Assembly: GCA_001683825.1 (NCBI GenBank)
Contig: LXTR01000011.1
Span: forward strand, 1 to 47,831
DNA from: Flavobacteriaceae bacterium CP2B
GTDB taxonomy: Bacteria > Bacteroidota > Bacteroidia > Flavobacteriales > Flavobacteriaceae
Length of the DNA stretch: 47,831 bases
Direction: 5' to 3'
Of this stretch, positions 34,798-43,876 are shown one piece after another. The notes beneath the pieces were generated by a model. It was not told the DNA's origin, did not search any database, and worked only from the letters and a program-made list of their open reading frames with translations. Made by a program: the position numbers and the translations under genes. Position 1 is the stretch's first letter. Each line of letters starts with the position of its first letter.

Positions 34798-35151
34798 AGG
34801 CTGGCCCTGCAACTCAATGCCCCGGCACTGCTACACAATTCAGAACCCCAACCCCGCGCCACAACCCGGACCCCCGGTTTAGAACCCGGGATTTCAGCAC
34901 CTTTATAGTAATCGCCCTTGATAAACCCAGCTGCCCTCATTCCCATGGGGCAGGGAAAAACCCCATCAGGCGAAGACCCCCCCGGAAATACAGTGAACGG
35001 CACCCGCTGACAAGCATCAGGCGTTTACCCGTATCGCCATAACCTGCCAGGACAGAACAGGCACTTTTATAGCTCCTTCGCCGGGAATATCCGGCGTAAA
35101 ACACTATTTTAGTTTGCAGCTAACATCGCTGTGCCATTTTATCTGAAACGC

Positions 35152-35661
35152 ATGAACAAAATATGTACCCTGGTCCTGGTAAGTCTCCTTTTGACAGCTT
35201 GCCATGAAGAAGGAAAAATCAGCTCAATAGACCCTGTCAATTGGGGCAAAAGGAAGGTGGATCTTTCGGAAACTGACTCGCTCCTTTCGGGCGCTACCTA
35301 CTTATCCGTCTATTCGCAAATTTACAGCCTGACCGAACACCGAACCCATAATTTGACCGTAACGGTAAGCATCCGAAACACCAACATCGCCGACAGTATA
35401 TACATTGCCAAGGCAGAATATTTCAATACCCACGGTGTCTCGCTCCGCACGTATTTTGACAAGCCCATTTTTATCGCCCCTATGGAAACCGTGGAGATCG
35501 TGATCGATGAAATCGACCAGGAAGGGGGGACCGGGGCAAACTTCCTGTTCGACTGGAAAGTAAAACCGGGGGTACATGAACCCCTGTTTGAAGGCGTCAT
35601 GATTTCTACCTCAGGGCAACAGGGGCTTTCCTTTACCACGCAAGGCAAAAGGATCCAATGA
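35152..35661 (+). CDS. DUF3124 lipoprotein
   Basis: ATG 35152 gives a lipoprotein signal (LVLVSLLLTACHEEG) and 169 residues. DUF3124 features are clear: YLSVYSQIYS, NLTVTVSIRNTN and GGTGANFLFDW. The family has no assigned function; the fold is beta-rich and extracytoplasmic. A sulfate permease gene follows 147 bp later. The open frame upstream (GTG 35131) would destroy the signal, so it was rejected. Confidence 0.9.
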   Translation: MNKICTLVLVSLLLTACHEEGKISSIDPVNWGKRKVDLSETDSLLSGATYLSVYSQIYSLTEHRTHNLTVTVSIRNTNIADSIYIAKAEYFNTHGVSLRTYFDKPIFIAPMETVEIVIDEIDQEGGTGANFLFDWKVKPGVHEPLFEGVMISTSGQQGLSFTTQGKRIQ

Positions 35662-35808
35662 CACGGACCAAAGGCAGGCCCGGCCCGCTTTTATCCCTCC
35701 TTCCCTGAAAAAATATAAAGAGAATAGGTTACATTCGTACCGTTGTAGCCCATAGCTAGCTCTTCGATAAACTAAGAGGATTTTACAACCCTTAAGGAGG
35801 CAACGTAC

Positions 35809-37506
35809 ATGAAAGAATCTCCCTTCACCCCCAAGTTATTTTCATTGCTCAAAGGGGGCATCTCAAGAAAACAATTACTGAATGACATCACGGCAGGTTT
35901 GATCGTGGGGATCGTCGCACTTCCGTTGGCCATCGCATTCGCTATTGCTTCGGGCGTTTCGCCGGATAAAGGATTAATTACCGCCATCATTGCCGGCCTG
36001 GTCATATCCATCCTTGGTGGGAGCCGGGTTCAAATAGGCGGACCCACAGGGGCCTTCATCGTCATCGTTTATGCCATTGTACAGGAACACGGGGTGGGCG
36101 GACTCACCATAGCGACATTCATGGCAGGTTTTATCCTAATTGCCATGGGGCTGGTACGCCTGGGGAGCCTCTTAAAATATATCCCCTATCCCTTGATCGT
36201 GGGATTTACCAGCGGCATCGCGGTTATCATCTTTTCCTCTCAGATCAAGGAATTTTTTGGCCTTTCCGTTCAAACAGTGCCTGCTGACTTTATTGAAAAG
36301 TGGCAGGTTTACGCGTTGAACTTTGACCAAATTAATTTCTATGCGGTGGCCATTGCCCTGGGAACTCTGCTTATTTCCTTTAACTTTCACCGGATCACTA
36401 CCAAGATCCCGGGCTCTATCATCGCCATCCTTTTATGCACCCTGCTGGTGTACTGGTTCAAACTCCCGGTAAACACCATCGAATCTACCTTTGGCGACAT
36501 TCCGAATCGCATTTCGCTCCCGTCCATCCCGCATATCGATTATGAAACCGTCAAGGCCCTCATCCAACCAGCCTTCGCCATTGCTTTGCTGGGGGGGATT
36601 GAATCCCTTCTATCCGCGGTCGTGGCCGATGGCATGATTGGCGGCAGGCACCGCTCCAACGCCGAACTTGTAGCCCAGGGCGCTGCGAATTGTTTCTCTG
36701 CCATGTTTGGGGGTATTCCGGCGACCGGTGCCATCGCGCGCACTGCGACCAATGTTAAGAACGGCGGACGTACCCCCATAGCGGGCATCGTACATGCCCT
36801 GGCACTCCTGCTCATCATGATCTTTCTGGCCCCCCTGGCCAAATTAATCCCCATGGCTTGCCTTGCCGGGATACTGATCGTGGTCGCATATCACATGAGC
36901 GAATGGCGGCAATTTAAATCGATAATGATGGGCAATAAAGCCGATATCCTGATACTCCTGGTGACATTTTTCCTGACGGTCCTCTTTGACCTGGTCCTTG
37001 CGATTGAAATCGGCATTGTGTTGTCCAGCTTTACGCTGATGAAACGCATGAGCGAGTCCATCACCATACAAAATGCCGCAGCGCTGCTTCCCGATAAAAA
37101 CGGGGATGTGGAAAACCTCTTTGAAGACGAATTGCCTCCACTGCCCAAAGACGTGGCCATCTTTGAAATTAGCGGGGCCCTTTTTTTTGGGGCTGCACAG
37201 ACATTCCAGGATACGATCATCCGACTGCATAACCAACCCCGTGTGTTAATCCTGCGTATGCGGCACGTCCTTTTTATCGATGCCACGGGCATTTACCGCT
37301 TGAAAGAAGTCATCAGGCAATTCAACCAGCAGGGGGTGAGCATCCTGCTTTCGGGAGTGGGTCCGCAACTGAGGGAGGATATAGAAAAATCAGACCTCCA
37401 TACGGTGCTCCAAAAAGACCATATCTGTAACAATATCGATCAGTGCCTTCTGCGTGCGAACGATATCCTAGAAGAACATGCTGCCAGACAGCATCCCAAA
37501 AAATAA
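35809..37506 (+). CDS. SulP-family anion transporter with STAS domain
   Basis: The 565-residue protein has the SulP core: ITAGLIVGIVALPLAIAFAI, GPTGAFIVIVYAIV, GLVRLGSLLKYIPYPLIVGF, and about twelve membrane helices. A C-terminal STAS domain follows (FEISGALFFGAAQTF ... FIDATGIYRLKEVI). It transports sulfate, bicarbonate or another anion; the substrate cannot be chosen from sequence. A good AAGGAGG sequence lies 12-18 nt before ATG 35809, an unusual Shine-Dalgarno for this phylum. Confidence 0.93.
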   Translation: MKESPFTPKLFSLLKGGISRKQLLNDITAGLIVGIVALPLAIAFAIASGVSPDKGLITAIIAGLVISILGGSRVQIGGPTGAFIVIVYAIVQEHGVGGLTIATFMAGFILIAMGLVRLGSLLKYIPYPLIVGFTSGIAVIIFSSQIKEFFGLSVQTVPADFIEKWQVYALNFDQINFYAVAIALGTLLISFNFHRITTKIPGSIIAILLCTLLVYWFKLPVNTIESTFGDIPNRISLPSIPHIDYETVKALIQPAFAIALLGGIESLLSAVVADGMIGGRHRSNAELVAQGAANCFSAMFGGIPATGAIARTATNVKNGGRTPIAGIVHALALLLIMIFLAPLAKLIPMACLAGILIVVAYHMSEWRQFKSIMMGNKADILILLVTFFLTVLFDLVLAIEIGIVLSSFTLMKRMSESITIQNAAALLPDKNGDVENLFEDELPPLPKDVAIFEISGALFFGAAQTFQDTIIRLHNQPRVLILRMRHVLFIDATGIYRLKEVIRQFNQQGVSILLSGVGPQLREDIEKSDLHTVLQKDHICNNIDQCLLRANDILEEHAARQHPKK

Positions 37507-37562
37507 CCCGTGACGGGAAGCATACACCCCGCGCTTATGAACGCCAAACAAAACCTCCCGAA

Positions 37563-38045
37563 ATGAACCCAGGCCAATCCATTCTTCACCTCCAATACTC
37601 GTTGGTCCGGCAATCGCGGGAAGTCCTTTTTGATTATTGCCGGGGCATCCCGGGAAAAGACCTGCTCAATGAGAACAGTTCTTTTGGGCGCGGGGGGAGT
37701 GTCCGGAACCTGCTGGTCCACATTGCAAATTGCTACGAATTCTGGATCGCGAAAAGCGCCCTGAAAAAGGAGGTGGTGTTTACAGCATACCCCTCTAAAA
37801 ACACTATGGCTGACATTGAAGCCGTATTCGCCTCCGTTGACAAGGAGGTCCTCGAATTTATAGACCGGTATGCCTCCAGGGAATTGGAATCGATCCAGGT
37901 GTCCATCAATGGCACCGAAAAATCCTCCACTGCCCTGGAGGTATTTACCCATGTGATCACCCATGAGTTTCACCACAAAGGCCAGATTTTATCCCTCACA
38001 AGGCATTTGGGATATGTTCCCGCAGACACGGATATCATGAGGTAG
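37563..38045 (+). CDS. DinB-like four-helix metalloprotein
   Basis: ATG 37563 gives 160 residues. The DinB pattern is visible: LVHIANCYEFWI (first His), then THEFHHKGQILSLTRHLG, providing the His pair that completes the metal triad. The superfamily includes DNA-damage-induced proteins and mycothiol/bacillithiol transferases. The substrate is unknown. It follows the SulP gene by 56 nt and precedes a PLP decarboxylase by 42 nt. Confidence 0.85.
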   Translation: MNPGQSILHLQYSLVRQSREVLFDYCRGIPGKDLLNENSSFGRGGSVRNLLVHIANCYEFWIAKSALKKEVVFTAYPSKNTMADIEAVFASVDKEVLEFIDRYASRELESIQVSINGTEKSSTALEVFTHVITHEFHHKGQILSLTRHLGYVPADTDIMR

Positions 38046-38087
38046 GCCGGAAGTATCCGCCCTATTTGTAAAAAAATAGCTTCTCCT

Positions 38088-39569
38088 ATGAGCCAAAACA
38101 GAAAAAGCCCGATTGCCATCGGCCCAACGGAATTCAAAAAGATGGGGTACCAACTCGTCGACGCAATAGCCGGATTCCTCGAAACCATCCATCAAAGCCC
38201 GGTGACTACCGGCGCGTCCTCCATTGAAATACAAAAAGTATTGGGGCATTCTACCCTGCCCGAAAAGGGCCTTGGGGCCGCGGAAACACTGTCAAGGGCC
38301 ACCGATGTGCTATTGCACCATTCCCTGCTGAACGGGCATCCGAAGTTTATGGGCTATATCACTTCCTCCCCCGCCCCCATCGGCATGCTGGCAGACTTTT
38401 TGGCCGCTGCGGTAAACCCCAATGTAGGGGCCCAGATCCTCAGCCCGGTTGCCACAGAAATAGAAAAACAGACCGTGCAATGGCTGGCCGAGTTTATCGG
38501 CCTATCCCCCGGCTATGGCGGCATCCTGGTAAGCGGGGGGAACATGGCCAATTTTACAGCCTTCCTGGCGGCAAGGACCGCCAAGGCTCCCGAAAACATC
38601 AGGGAAGAGGGCCTTGCAAGGGCTCCCAGAGAATTGGTCATTTATTGTTCCAAAACCACACATACCTGGATTGAAAAAGCAGCCAGCCTTTTCGGCCATG
38701 GTACCAATGCGACCCGTTGGATCCCTACCGATCCATCCCATAAAATGGACACCCAGCTGCTGGAAGCACGCATAAAGAAAGATTTGGAAGAAGGCAGGCA
38801 ACCTTTTATGGTGGTAGGAACCGCCGGGGACGTTAGCACCGGTGTGGTCGACAACCTCAAAGCGATTTCCGATCTGTGCAAGGTATATGATCTATGGTTC
38901 CATATCGATGGTGCTTATGGCATTCCCGCCGCAGCAATCCCCGAACTACAACCGCTATTTGAAGGGATAACCCAGGCAGATTCCATTGCGCTGGACCCCC
39001 ATAAATGGTTGTACAGCCCGCTGGAAGCAGGTTGTACCCTGGTCAAAAACCCCAAACACCTTACCGATACCTACAGTTCGCACCCCGAATATTACAACTT
39101 CAACAAGGATGGACTTGGGCCAGCACAGAATTATTATGAATACGGGCTGCAAAACTCCCGGGGATTCAGGGCCCTAAAGGTATGGCTGGCATTCCAACAG
39201 GCAGGCAGGAGCGGTTATGTCCAAATGATCCGTGAGGACATCGCCATGGCAGAATTATTATTTAGCATGGCGGATAAGCATCCCGAACTGGAAGCCGTAA
39301 CACAGCACCTCAGCATCACTACCCTCCGGTACGTGCCGGCCAACAGGGCAGATGTCAACGCATCCTACGTAAACACCTTGAACGAGGCCCTGCTCGATAC
39401 TTTACAACTCGGTGGAGAAATCTTTTTATCCAATGCCATCGTACAGGAAAAATATTGTTTGCGAGGCTGTATTGTCAATTTCAGGACTTCCAAAAATGAC
39501 ATAGAAGCGATTGTGGAAGTGATCGTCCGGGAAGGCAGGCTGATGCACGAAAAGCTGCAGCCCCAGTAA
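38088..39569 (+). CDS. PLP-dependent decarboxylase, group II
   Basis: The 493-residue enzyme belongs to the aromatic-amino-acid/glutamate decarboxylase group. The PLP-binding lysine is in SIALDPHKWLYSPLEAG, and the co-factor Asp-Ala block is WFHIDGAYGIPAA. ILVSGGNMANFTAFLAART is the substrate/phosphate loop and MGYITSSPAPIGMLAD the N-terminal active-site motif. The substrate is probably an aromatic L-amino acid such as tyrosine, phenylalanine or tryptophan. Confidence 0.9.
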   Translation: MSQNRKSPIAIGPTEFKKMGYQLVDAIAGFLETIHQSPVTTGASSIEIQKVLGHSTLPEKGLGAAETLSRATDVLLHHSLLNGHPKFMGYITSSPAPIGMLADFLAAAVNPNVGAQILSPVATEIEKQTVQWLAEFIGLSPGYGGILVSGGNMANFTAFLAARTAKAPENIREEGLARAPRELVIYCSKTTHTWIEKAASLFGHGTNATRWIPTDPSHKMDTQLLEARIKKDLEEGRQPFMVVGTAGDVSTGVVDNLKAISDLCKVYDLWFHIDGAYGIPAAAIPELQPLFEGITQADSIALDPHKWLYSPLEAGCTLVKNPKHLTDTYSSHPEYYNFNKDGLGPAQNYYEYGLQNSRGFRALKVWLAFQQAGRSGYVQMIREDIAMAELLFSMADKHPELEAVTQHLSITTLRYVPANRADVNASYVNTLNEALLDTLQLGGEIFLSNAIVQEKYCLRGCIVNFRTSKNDIEAIVEVIVREGRLMHEKLQPQ

Positions 39570-39646
39570 GGAAGCCCCTTATTGTGGCACATGCTTTTGG
39601 GGTATCGGCCCTCCCCACCCGGGATGGATATTTTTTATTTTGTCGC

Positions 39647-39654
39647 TATCTTTG
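39647..39654 (+). promoter_or_regulatory. -7 promoter box for the GNAT gene
   Basis: TATCTTTG matches TAnnTTTG, 30 nt upstream of the preferred ATG at 39685. No -33 element is convincing. Confidence 0.45.
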
Positions 39655-39684
39655 TAAAGAACTTCATTTGAAAACCGCTTGGAA

Positions 39685-40146
39685 ATGGTGCGCCTTCAAA
39701 GAACAGCTGCCGATCATAAGGACTTTGTCGCACTGGTAAGACGGCTTGACGCCGATCTGGCCGAAAGGGACGGCAGCGACCACTCCTTTTACGCTCAGTT
39801 CAATACCCTGGGTGCTATAAAGCACGCGATCGTGGCTTATGAAAACACCCGCCCGGTAGGCTGTGGCGCCATGAAACAGTTTGACCCAAGGACCATGGAG
39901 ATCAAGCGGATGTATACCCGTCCGACACACCGGGGCAAAGGCGTTGCGGCGAAAGTCCTCGCGGCGCTGGAACAATGGGCCTCGGAATTGTCCTGTGAAA
40001 AGTGTATCTTGGAAACCGGGCTCAGGCAACCGGAAGCCATTGCGTTGTATACCAATAACGGGTATTCCCCCATCCCGAATTACGGCCCCTATGCCGGGGT
40101 GGAAAACAGCCGTTGCTTTGAAAAACGCCTCAACCCCCTGGTATAA
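39685..40146 (+). CDS. GNAT-family N-acetyltransferase
   Basis: From ATG 39685 the protein is 153 residues. The acetyl-CoA binding motif RPTHRGKGVAAKVLAAL and flanking EIKRMY beta strand are clear, as is the C-terminal ALYTNNGYSPIPNYGPYAG. It acetylates an unknown amine or protein N-terminus. A DUF1059 protein follows 18 nt later, probably cotranscribed. Confidence 0.9.
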   Translation: MVRLQRTAADHKDFVALVRRLDADLAERDGSDHSFYAQFNTLGAIKHAIVAYENTRPVGCGAMKQFDPRTMEIKRMYTRPTHRGKGVAAKVLAALEQWASELSCEKCILETGLRQPEAIALYTNNGYSPIPNYGPYAGVENSRCFEKRLNPLV

Positions 40147-40164
40147 CCCATAAATACTCGCCGT

Positions 40165-40407
40165 ATGAAGACAATGACATGCAAACAATTGGGCGGGGCC
40201 TGTGACCTGGAATTCCATGCCGGTTCCTTCGAAGAAATGGTCGAAAAAAGCAAAAAGCACGGTATGGAAATGTTTCAAAAAGGGGACGAACCCCATCTCA
40301 GGGCCATGAAAGATATGAAAGCACTAATGCAATCCCCGGAAGCCATGCAGGAATGGTTCGCCCATAAACGCAAGGCCTTTGAAGCACTCCCGGACCGCAC
40401 CTCCTGA
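40165..40407 (+). CDS. DUF1059-like small protein
   Basis: The 80-residue protein carries the family pattern MTCKQLGGACDLEFHAGSFE, then SKKHGMEM and a C-terminal MQEWFAHKRKAFEAL. Only the N-terminal half follows the DUF1059 consensus closely. The role is unknown; it is cytosolic and follows the acetyltransferase. Confidence 0.8.
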   Translation: MKTMTCKQLGGACDLEFHAGSFEEMVEKSKKHGMEMFQKGDEPHLRAMKDMKALMQSPEAMQEWFAHKRKAFEALPDRTS

Positions 40408-40608
40408 ATCTCCTCCATCCTGCCGGTATGTAAGCCACGGCCCAAGTAATCCCGGGAAGACATCATCCGGTCCATATTTCATCGAGAATAAAACCATCTA
40501 ATTTCGTAAAATTAGTATTTTAGACGTGGTCCCCGGGACCCCAACCCATAATGTTCCCCACGGGAAAGCCGATACCCGAAACCATCAGGCAATTAAACAA
40601 CCAACCCT

Positions 40609-41127
40609 ATGAGAACAGTACGCTTTTTTACCCAACCCCTGCGTTTTTCCCTGGCCCTTTTGTTGGCCGGCATCACCCTGACGGGTTGCAAGCAACAGGC
40701 GCAGCCAGCGCCCGAACAGGAAGAACCAGTGGTGCAAAATGAAGCCCCCGAATATTTCCTGCTCAGGCCGGAAGTCGAAAAAGCATACGGATATTCACAC
40801 GCGGTGAAAATCGGGAACGACATCAAGATCTCCGGGGCAGTCAGTATGGATGATGAAGGCAACCCCACGGCCGTGGGTGACCTGGAACAGCAAATGAAAA
40901 ATGCCTATGCCGACCTGGAAAAGGTCCTCGCCCATTATGGTTACACCTTTGACGACGTGGTCGTGGAGAATATCTTTACCACCAATATGCCTTTGTTCCT
41001 GGAGGCCGCCGCCTACCGCAATACCATCTACACCAAGCAGTTCCCCACCGGTTCCTGGCTGGGTGTGAAGGAACTGGCCCTGCCGGAGTTCATGATTGAA
41101 ATTGAACTGGAAGCCCATAAGGAATAA
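40609..41127 (+). CDS. RidA-like lipoprotein lacking the deaminase arginine
   Basis: The 172-residue protein has a lipoprotein signal (LLLAGITLTGC, lipid Cys at 27). The mature part is a RidA/YjgF fold with AVKIGNDIKISGAV, QMKNAYADLEKVL and a C-terminal GVKELALPEFMIEIELEA. The position of the conserved Arg (Arg105 in E. coli RidA), needed for imine deamination, is taken by Gly148 (FPTGSW). Together with export, this makes classic enamine/imine deaminase activity unlikely. Its role is unknown. Confidence 0.87.
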   Translation: MRTVRFFTQPLRFSLALLLAGITLTGCKQQAQPAPEQEEPVVQNEAPEYFLLRPEVEKAYGYSHAVKIGNDIKISGAVSMDDEGNPTAVGDLEQQMKNAYADLEKVLAHYGYTFDDVVVENIFTTNMPLFLEAAAYRNTIYTKQFPTGSWLGVKELALPEFMIEIELEAHKE

Positions 41128-41383
41128 TGGTCCGGGGCAAGTATCATGATCTTCCCCTATATTCGGGGGCCGTCGTATTCCACGTAGGGCCCCGGTCGCA
41201 AGATTTGACCTGGTGGGAGAGGCGGCACGCATCAATCTGCACCGTAGGCCCGAGCGGAATAACCAGCTCATTGGGGGTTTATGGAGCCGCTTGGAAGATT
41301 ACGAAACCCTGAAAGGAATAATAGCTTATATTGGCTATACCCAAAAGCCAAACGTACACCCAGCCCCTAATTAAAGTCCCGTT

Positions 41384-41866
41384 ATGAAATACCCTGTATT
41401 CCTCTTCTGCCTGATCATGAGTATGGGCATTACAGCCCAGGTGGCGGCCGAAAAGGCCGGGGTATTTGTCCGGGTTTATGATCCCGCCGGGAAGAAAATG
41501 GGGAAAGGCAGGATCCTGGCAATCACAGACAATACCCTGTTGTTAAAAAGGGCAAGCGGTAATATTAGCCTCAACGCTGCAGAAATTGGCCGTATTAAAA
41601 CAAAACGGGCCGGGGGGAACAACGTGTTGCTCGGTGCGGCCACCGGCGGGGGCCTGTTCGCCATCCTGGGGGCGGCTTCGGCAGACCCGGATGCCTGGAT
41701 CTTTGGCTATACGGTCACAGAGGGCGCAGCTTCGGGGCTTCTCGTGGGAAGTTTCGCGGGCGCGGCCCTTGGCGGGATCACCGTACTGTTTAAAAAACCC
41801 GTAGCCTTCCCCATCAACGGTGACCCGGCCCTGTGGAAAGCCTTCAAGGACCGCATGGACCCCTGA
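41384..41866 (+). CDS. Exported protein with glycine-rich hydrophobic core
   Basis: The 160-residue protein has a signal peptide (MKYPVFLFCLIMSMGITAQ). A small beta domain (GRILAITDNTLLLKRAS) with LNAAEIGRIK follows. A Gly/Ala-rich hydrophobic section (VLLGAATGGGLFAILGAA ... VGSFAGAALGGI) resembles glycine-zipper membrane segments. I do not recognise a named family. It stands alone between two gaps of 250-330 bp. Confidence 0.75.
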   Translation: MKYPVFLFCLIMSMGITAQVAAEKAGVFVRVYDPAGKKMGKGRILAITDNTLLLKRASGNISLNAAEIGRIKTKRAGGNNVLLGAATGGGLFAILGAASADPDAWIFGYTVTEGAASGLLVGSFAGAALGGITVLFKKPVAFPINGDPALWKAFKDRMDP

Positions 41867-42198
41867 TCCCGTATAGGCCCGGTTACTGAAATGACTACAC
41901 CCCCGGCCAGACTTTTTTCATCCTTTTACGCGCTCTGCAGTAGGGTGGCATTCCTGAGCATCACCGCGGTATTCCTTGCCCCGGTAGCGCACCGCTTGCT
42001 ATACTTGCGGCATGCGGAGGAACATACCTCCTGAAGCGAGAACCCCGCCTGTAAGGTGTACCTCAGGGCACAATGTCATTACCCGACACAAAAAACTGCC
42101 GTTTAAGTGGCCTATCATGGTTATTATTTTTGATTAAATCCATACATTAGGGCCATATCCAACCCTTATTATAACCAAAAGCAGACCAACAACTACCC
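41867..42198. other. Intergenic region before the DUF5009 gene
   Basis: This 332-bp gap shows no gene. A short hairpin (GGAGG around 42022, CCTCC about 11 nt later) and an AT-rich stretch near 42120-42180 suitable for a promoter are the only structure. A TCTGCAGTA near 41935 resembles the start of the dispersed repeat, but the second half is missing, so I did not count it. Confidence 0.4.
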
Positions 42199-43317
42199 AT
42201 GCAATTGAGTCAGCCCTTTACCCACGAGCGATTGGAATCGCTGGATGCCTTGCGGGGATTCGACATGTTTTGGATCATTGGCGCGGAAGAAATTTTTCAC
42301 CGCCTGGCCGAAATTACCGGCACCCCTTTGTGGCATTCGCTTTCAGAACAATTCGTCCACCCTGCCTGGAATGGTTTCCATTTTTACGATCTTATTTTCC
42401 CGCTATTCCTGTTCCTGGCGGGGGTAGCCACGCCGTATTCCATCGGAAGCCAGCTCAGTAAGGGCAAAAGCAGGAAATCACTCCTGTACCGTGTGGTAAA
42501 AAGGGGCCTGGTCCTGGTACTCCTGGGTGTCATCTATAACAACGGACTTGAGGTCCGCCCCCTGGCGGAAATCCGCTTTGCCAGTGTCCTCGGGCGCATT
42601 GGCCTGGCCTATATGTTTGCGAATATCATTTACCTCTATGCCCACCAAAAAGGACAGTTCATATGGTTTGGGTCCCTGCTGCTGGGCTATTGGTTTTTGC
42701 TCCTTTTCAATGCCGCCCCGGGGTACCCCATGGGCGACCTCAGCATGGAAGGCAATTTTGCGTCTTACCTGGACCGCTCCATCCTGCCAGGGAAGTTGTA
42801 CCTGGGCATCCATGACCCAGAAGGACTGGTCTCTACCCTTGGGGCCATCCCCACGGCCCTGCTGGGGATCTACGCGGGCACCCTATTAAAAGGCACGCCT
42901 GCCGAAACCAAAAAAGCAACGGCAGTGAAATTGGTGATTATCGGGCTGGTACTCCTCCTGGCCGCCCAGGTATGGAACCTGGTGTTCCCCATCAACAAAA
43001 ACCTCTGGACAAGCTCCTTTAGCTTGCAATGCGGGGGGTTAAGCATGTTGTTGATGGCTTTGTTTTACTATGTGATTGACATCCTTCATTTTAAACGATG
43101 GGCCTTTTTCTTCAAGGTAATCGGGATGAATTCCATCCTGATCTACATGGCCGGTTGCTTTATCGACTGGAAGTACAGCACCAACGCCTTTTTTGAATGG
43201 TTGCTGCAACTTACAGGTGATCCGTATGATGCTGTAGTATTTGTTTTCTGCCTGCTCGCCGTGCAATGGGCGTTCCTCTATGTCTTGTACAAGAACAGGA
43301 TCTTCCTTAGGGTATAG
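42199..43317 (+). CDS. DUF5009/HGSNAT-like membrane acyltransferase
   Basis: The 372-residue protein begins with RLESLDALRGFDMFWI, the hallmark of the heparan-alpha-glucosaminide N-acetyltransferase (NagX/DUF5009) family. FYDLIFPLFLFLAGVATPYS and about ten membrane helices follow. Members acetylate sugars or glycan amino groups across the membrane using acetyl-CoA. The exact acceptor is unknown. Confidence 0.9.
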   Translation: MQLSQPFTHERLESLDALRGFDMFWIIGAEEIFHRLAEITGTPLWHSLSEQFVHPAWNGFHFYDLIFPLFLFLAGVATPYSIGSQLSKGKSRKSLLYRVVKRGLVLVLLGVIYNNGLEVRPLAEIRFASVLGRIGLAYMFANIIYLYAHQKGQFIWFGSLLLGYWFLLLFNAAPGYPMGDLSMEGNFASYLDRSILPGKLYLGIHDPEGLVSTLGAIPTALLGIYAGTLLKGTPAETKKATAVKLVIIGLVLLLAAQVWNLVFPINKNLWTSSFSLQCGGLSMLLMALFYYVIDILHFKRWAFFFKVIGMNSILIYMAGCFIDWKYSTNAFFEWLLQLTGDPYDAVVFVFCLLAVQWAFLYVLYKNRIFLRV

Positions 43318-43876
43318 GCGGGCCCTGCCTTGCGCCTTCCTGGCCCACATAGCCACTGCGCCCACTTCGGGTGGGTCTGAGCATGCCATTTTGCCCACCG
43401 CAGCTACCCTGTAAAATTTCCGGATGGCTTCCTTCCCGGGAATCCTGCAAGTTTTCTGCAGGGAAAAAAGCTACCTTTCCCCGGGGGCGGGGTTTAGTAC
43501 CCCACCGGGCGCCGGGGGATCGGACACTACCCGTAGTAAAGACTGGGTACCGGATTATGGGCGTACTCTCCAGCCTGAGAAGGGTTTTACAAAGATGCAA
43601 AAGAAGCGCACTAACCCCCTTTTCCAACCACCCCCGCATAAAAATGAACCCCGGGGCAGATCATCCTGATGCGGTACCGCTGCAATCAACCATAATTCCT
43701 CCGCTTGATTTTTGCCGATCGACCGAAGTTCCTCCCCGAAAGCCACGGCATCATAAAAAGCTGATTTTGTGCCCTCATGCCTCCCAATTCCGCGGTCCGG
43801 TCACTTAAAGTGTGCTAAAAATTTAATAAACTCAGGAATTTCTGCGTTATTGGGGTAACTAAACCGCATTTGCCTC
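43318..43876. other. Intergenic region with a repeat copy
   Basis: This 559-bp gap has copy F of the dispersed repeat (43441-43503). A short CCCAC...GTGGG hairpin at about 43359-43374 lies after the DUF5009 gene. The rest is without a convincing gene. Confidence 0.7.
43441..43503 (+). repeat. Dispersed intergenic repeat, copy F
   Basis: CTGCAAGTTTTCTGCAGGG is followed by a 20-nt spacer to GGGGCGGGG; GGGGT-TTAGT-ACCCC then forms a perfect 5-bp stem. Copies E and F share GTTTTCTGCAG exactly, while their spacers are unrelated. Confidence 0.72.

Larger units (their letters stand above)
34551..35151. other. Intergenic region with a repeat copy and an inverted repeat
   Basis: This 600-bp gap separates moaE (minus) from a DUF3124 lipoprotein (plus). 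It contains a 9-bp perfect inverted repeat (34696-34722) and copy D of the dispersed repeat (34736-34797). GTTT-like C-rich stretches around 34840-34890 have short self-complementarity (GGTT-TAG-AACC). No gene is evident. Confidence 0.7.

Noticed and set aside
34835-34900. Another repeat copy in the C-rich stretch after copy D
   Set aside because: It contains AACCCCAACCCC and GGTTTAGAACC but not the GCAGTA box at the right spacing, so it may be only related low-complexity sequence.
41927-41980. Seventh copy of the dispersed repeat
   Set aside because: A TCTGCAGTA is present but the G-rich second half and hairpin are missing at the expected distance.
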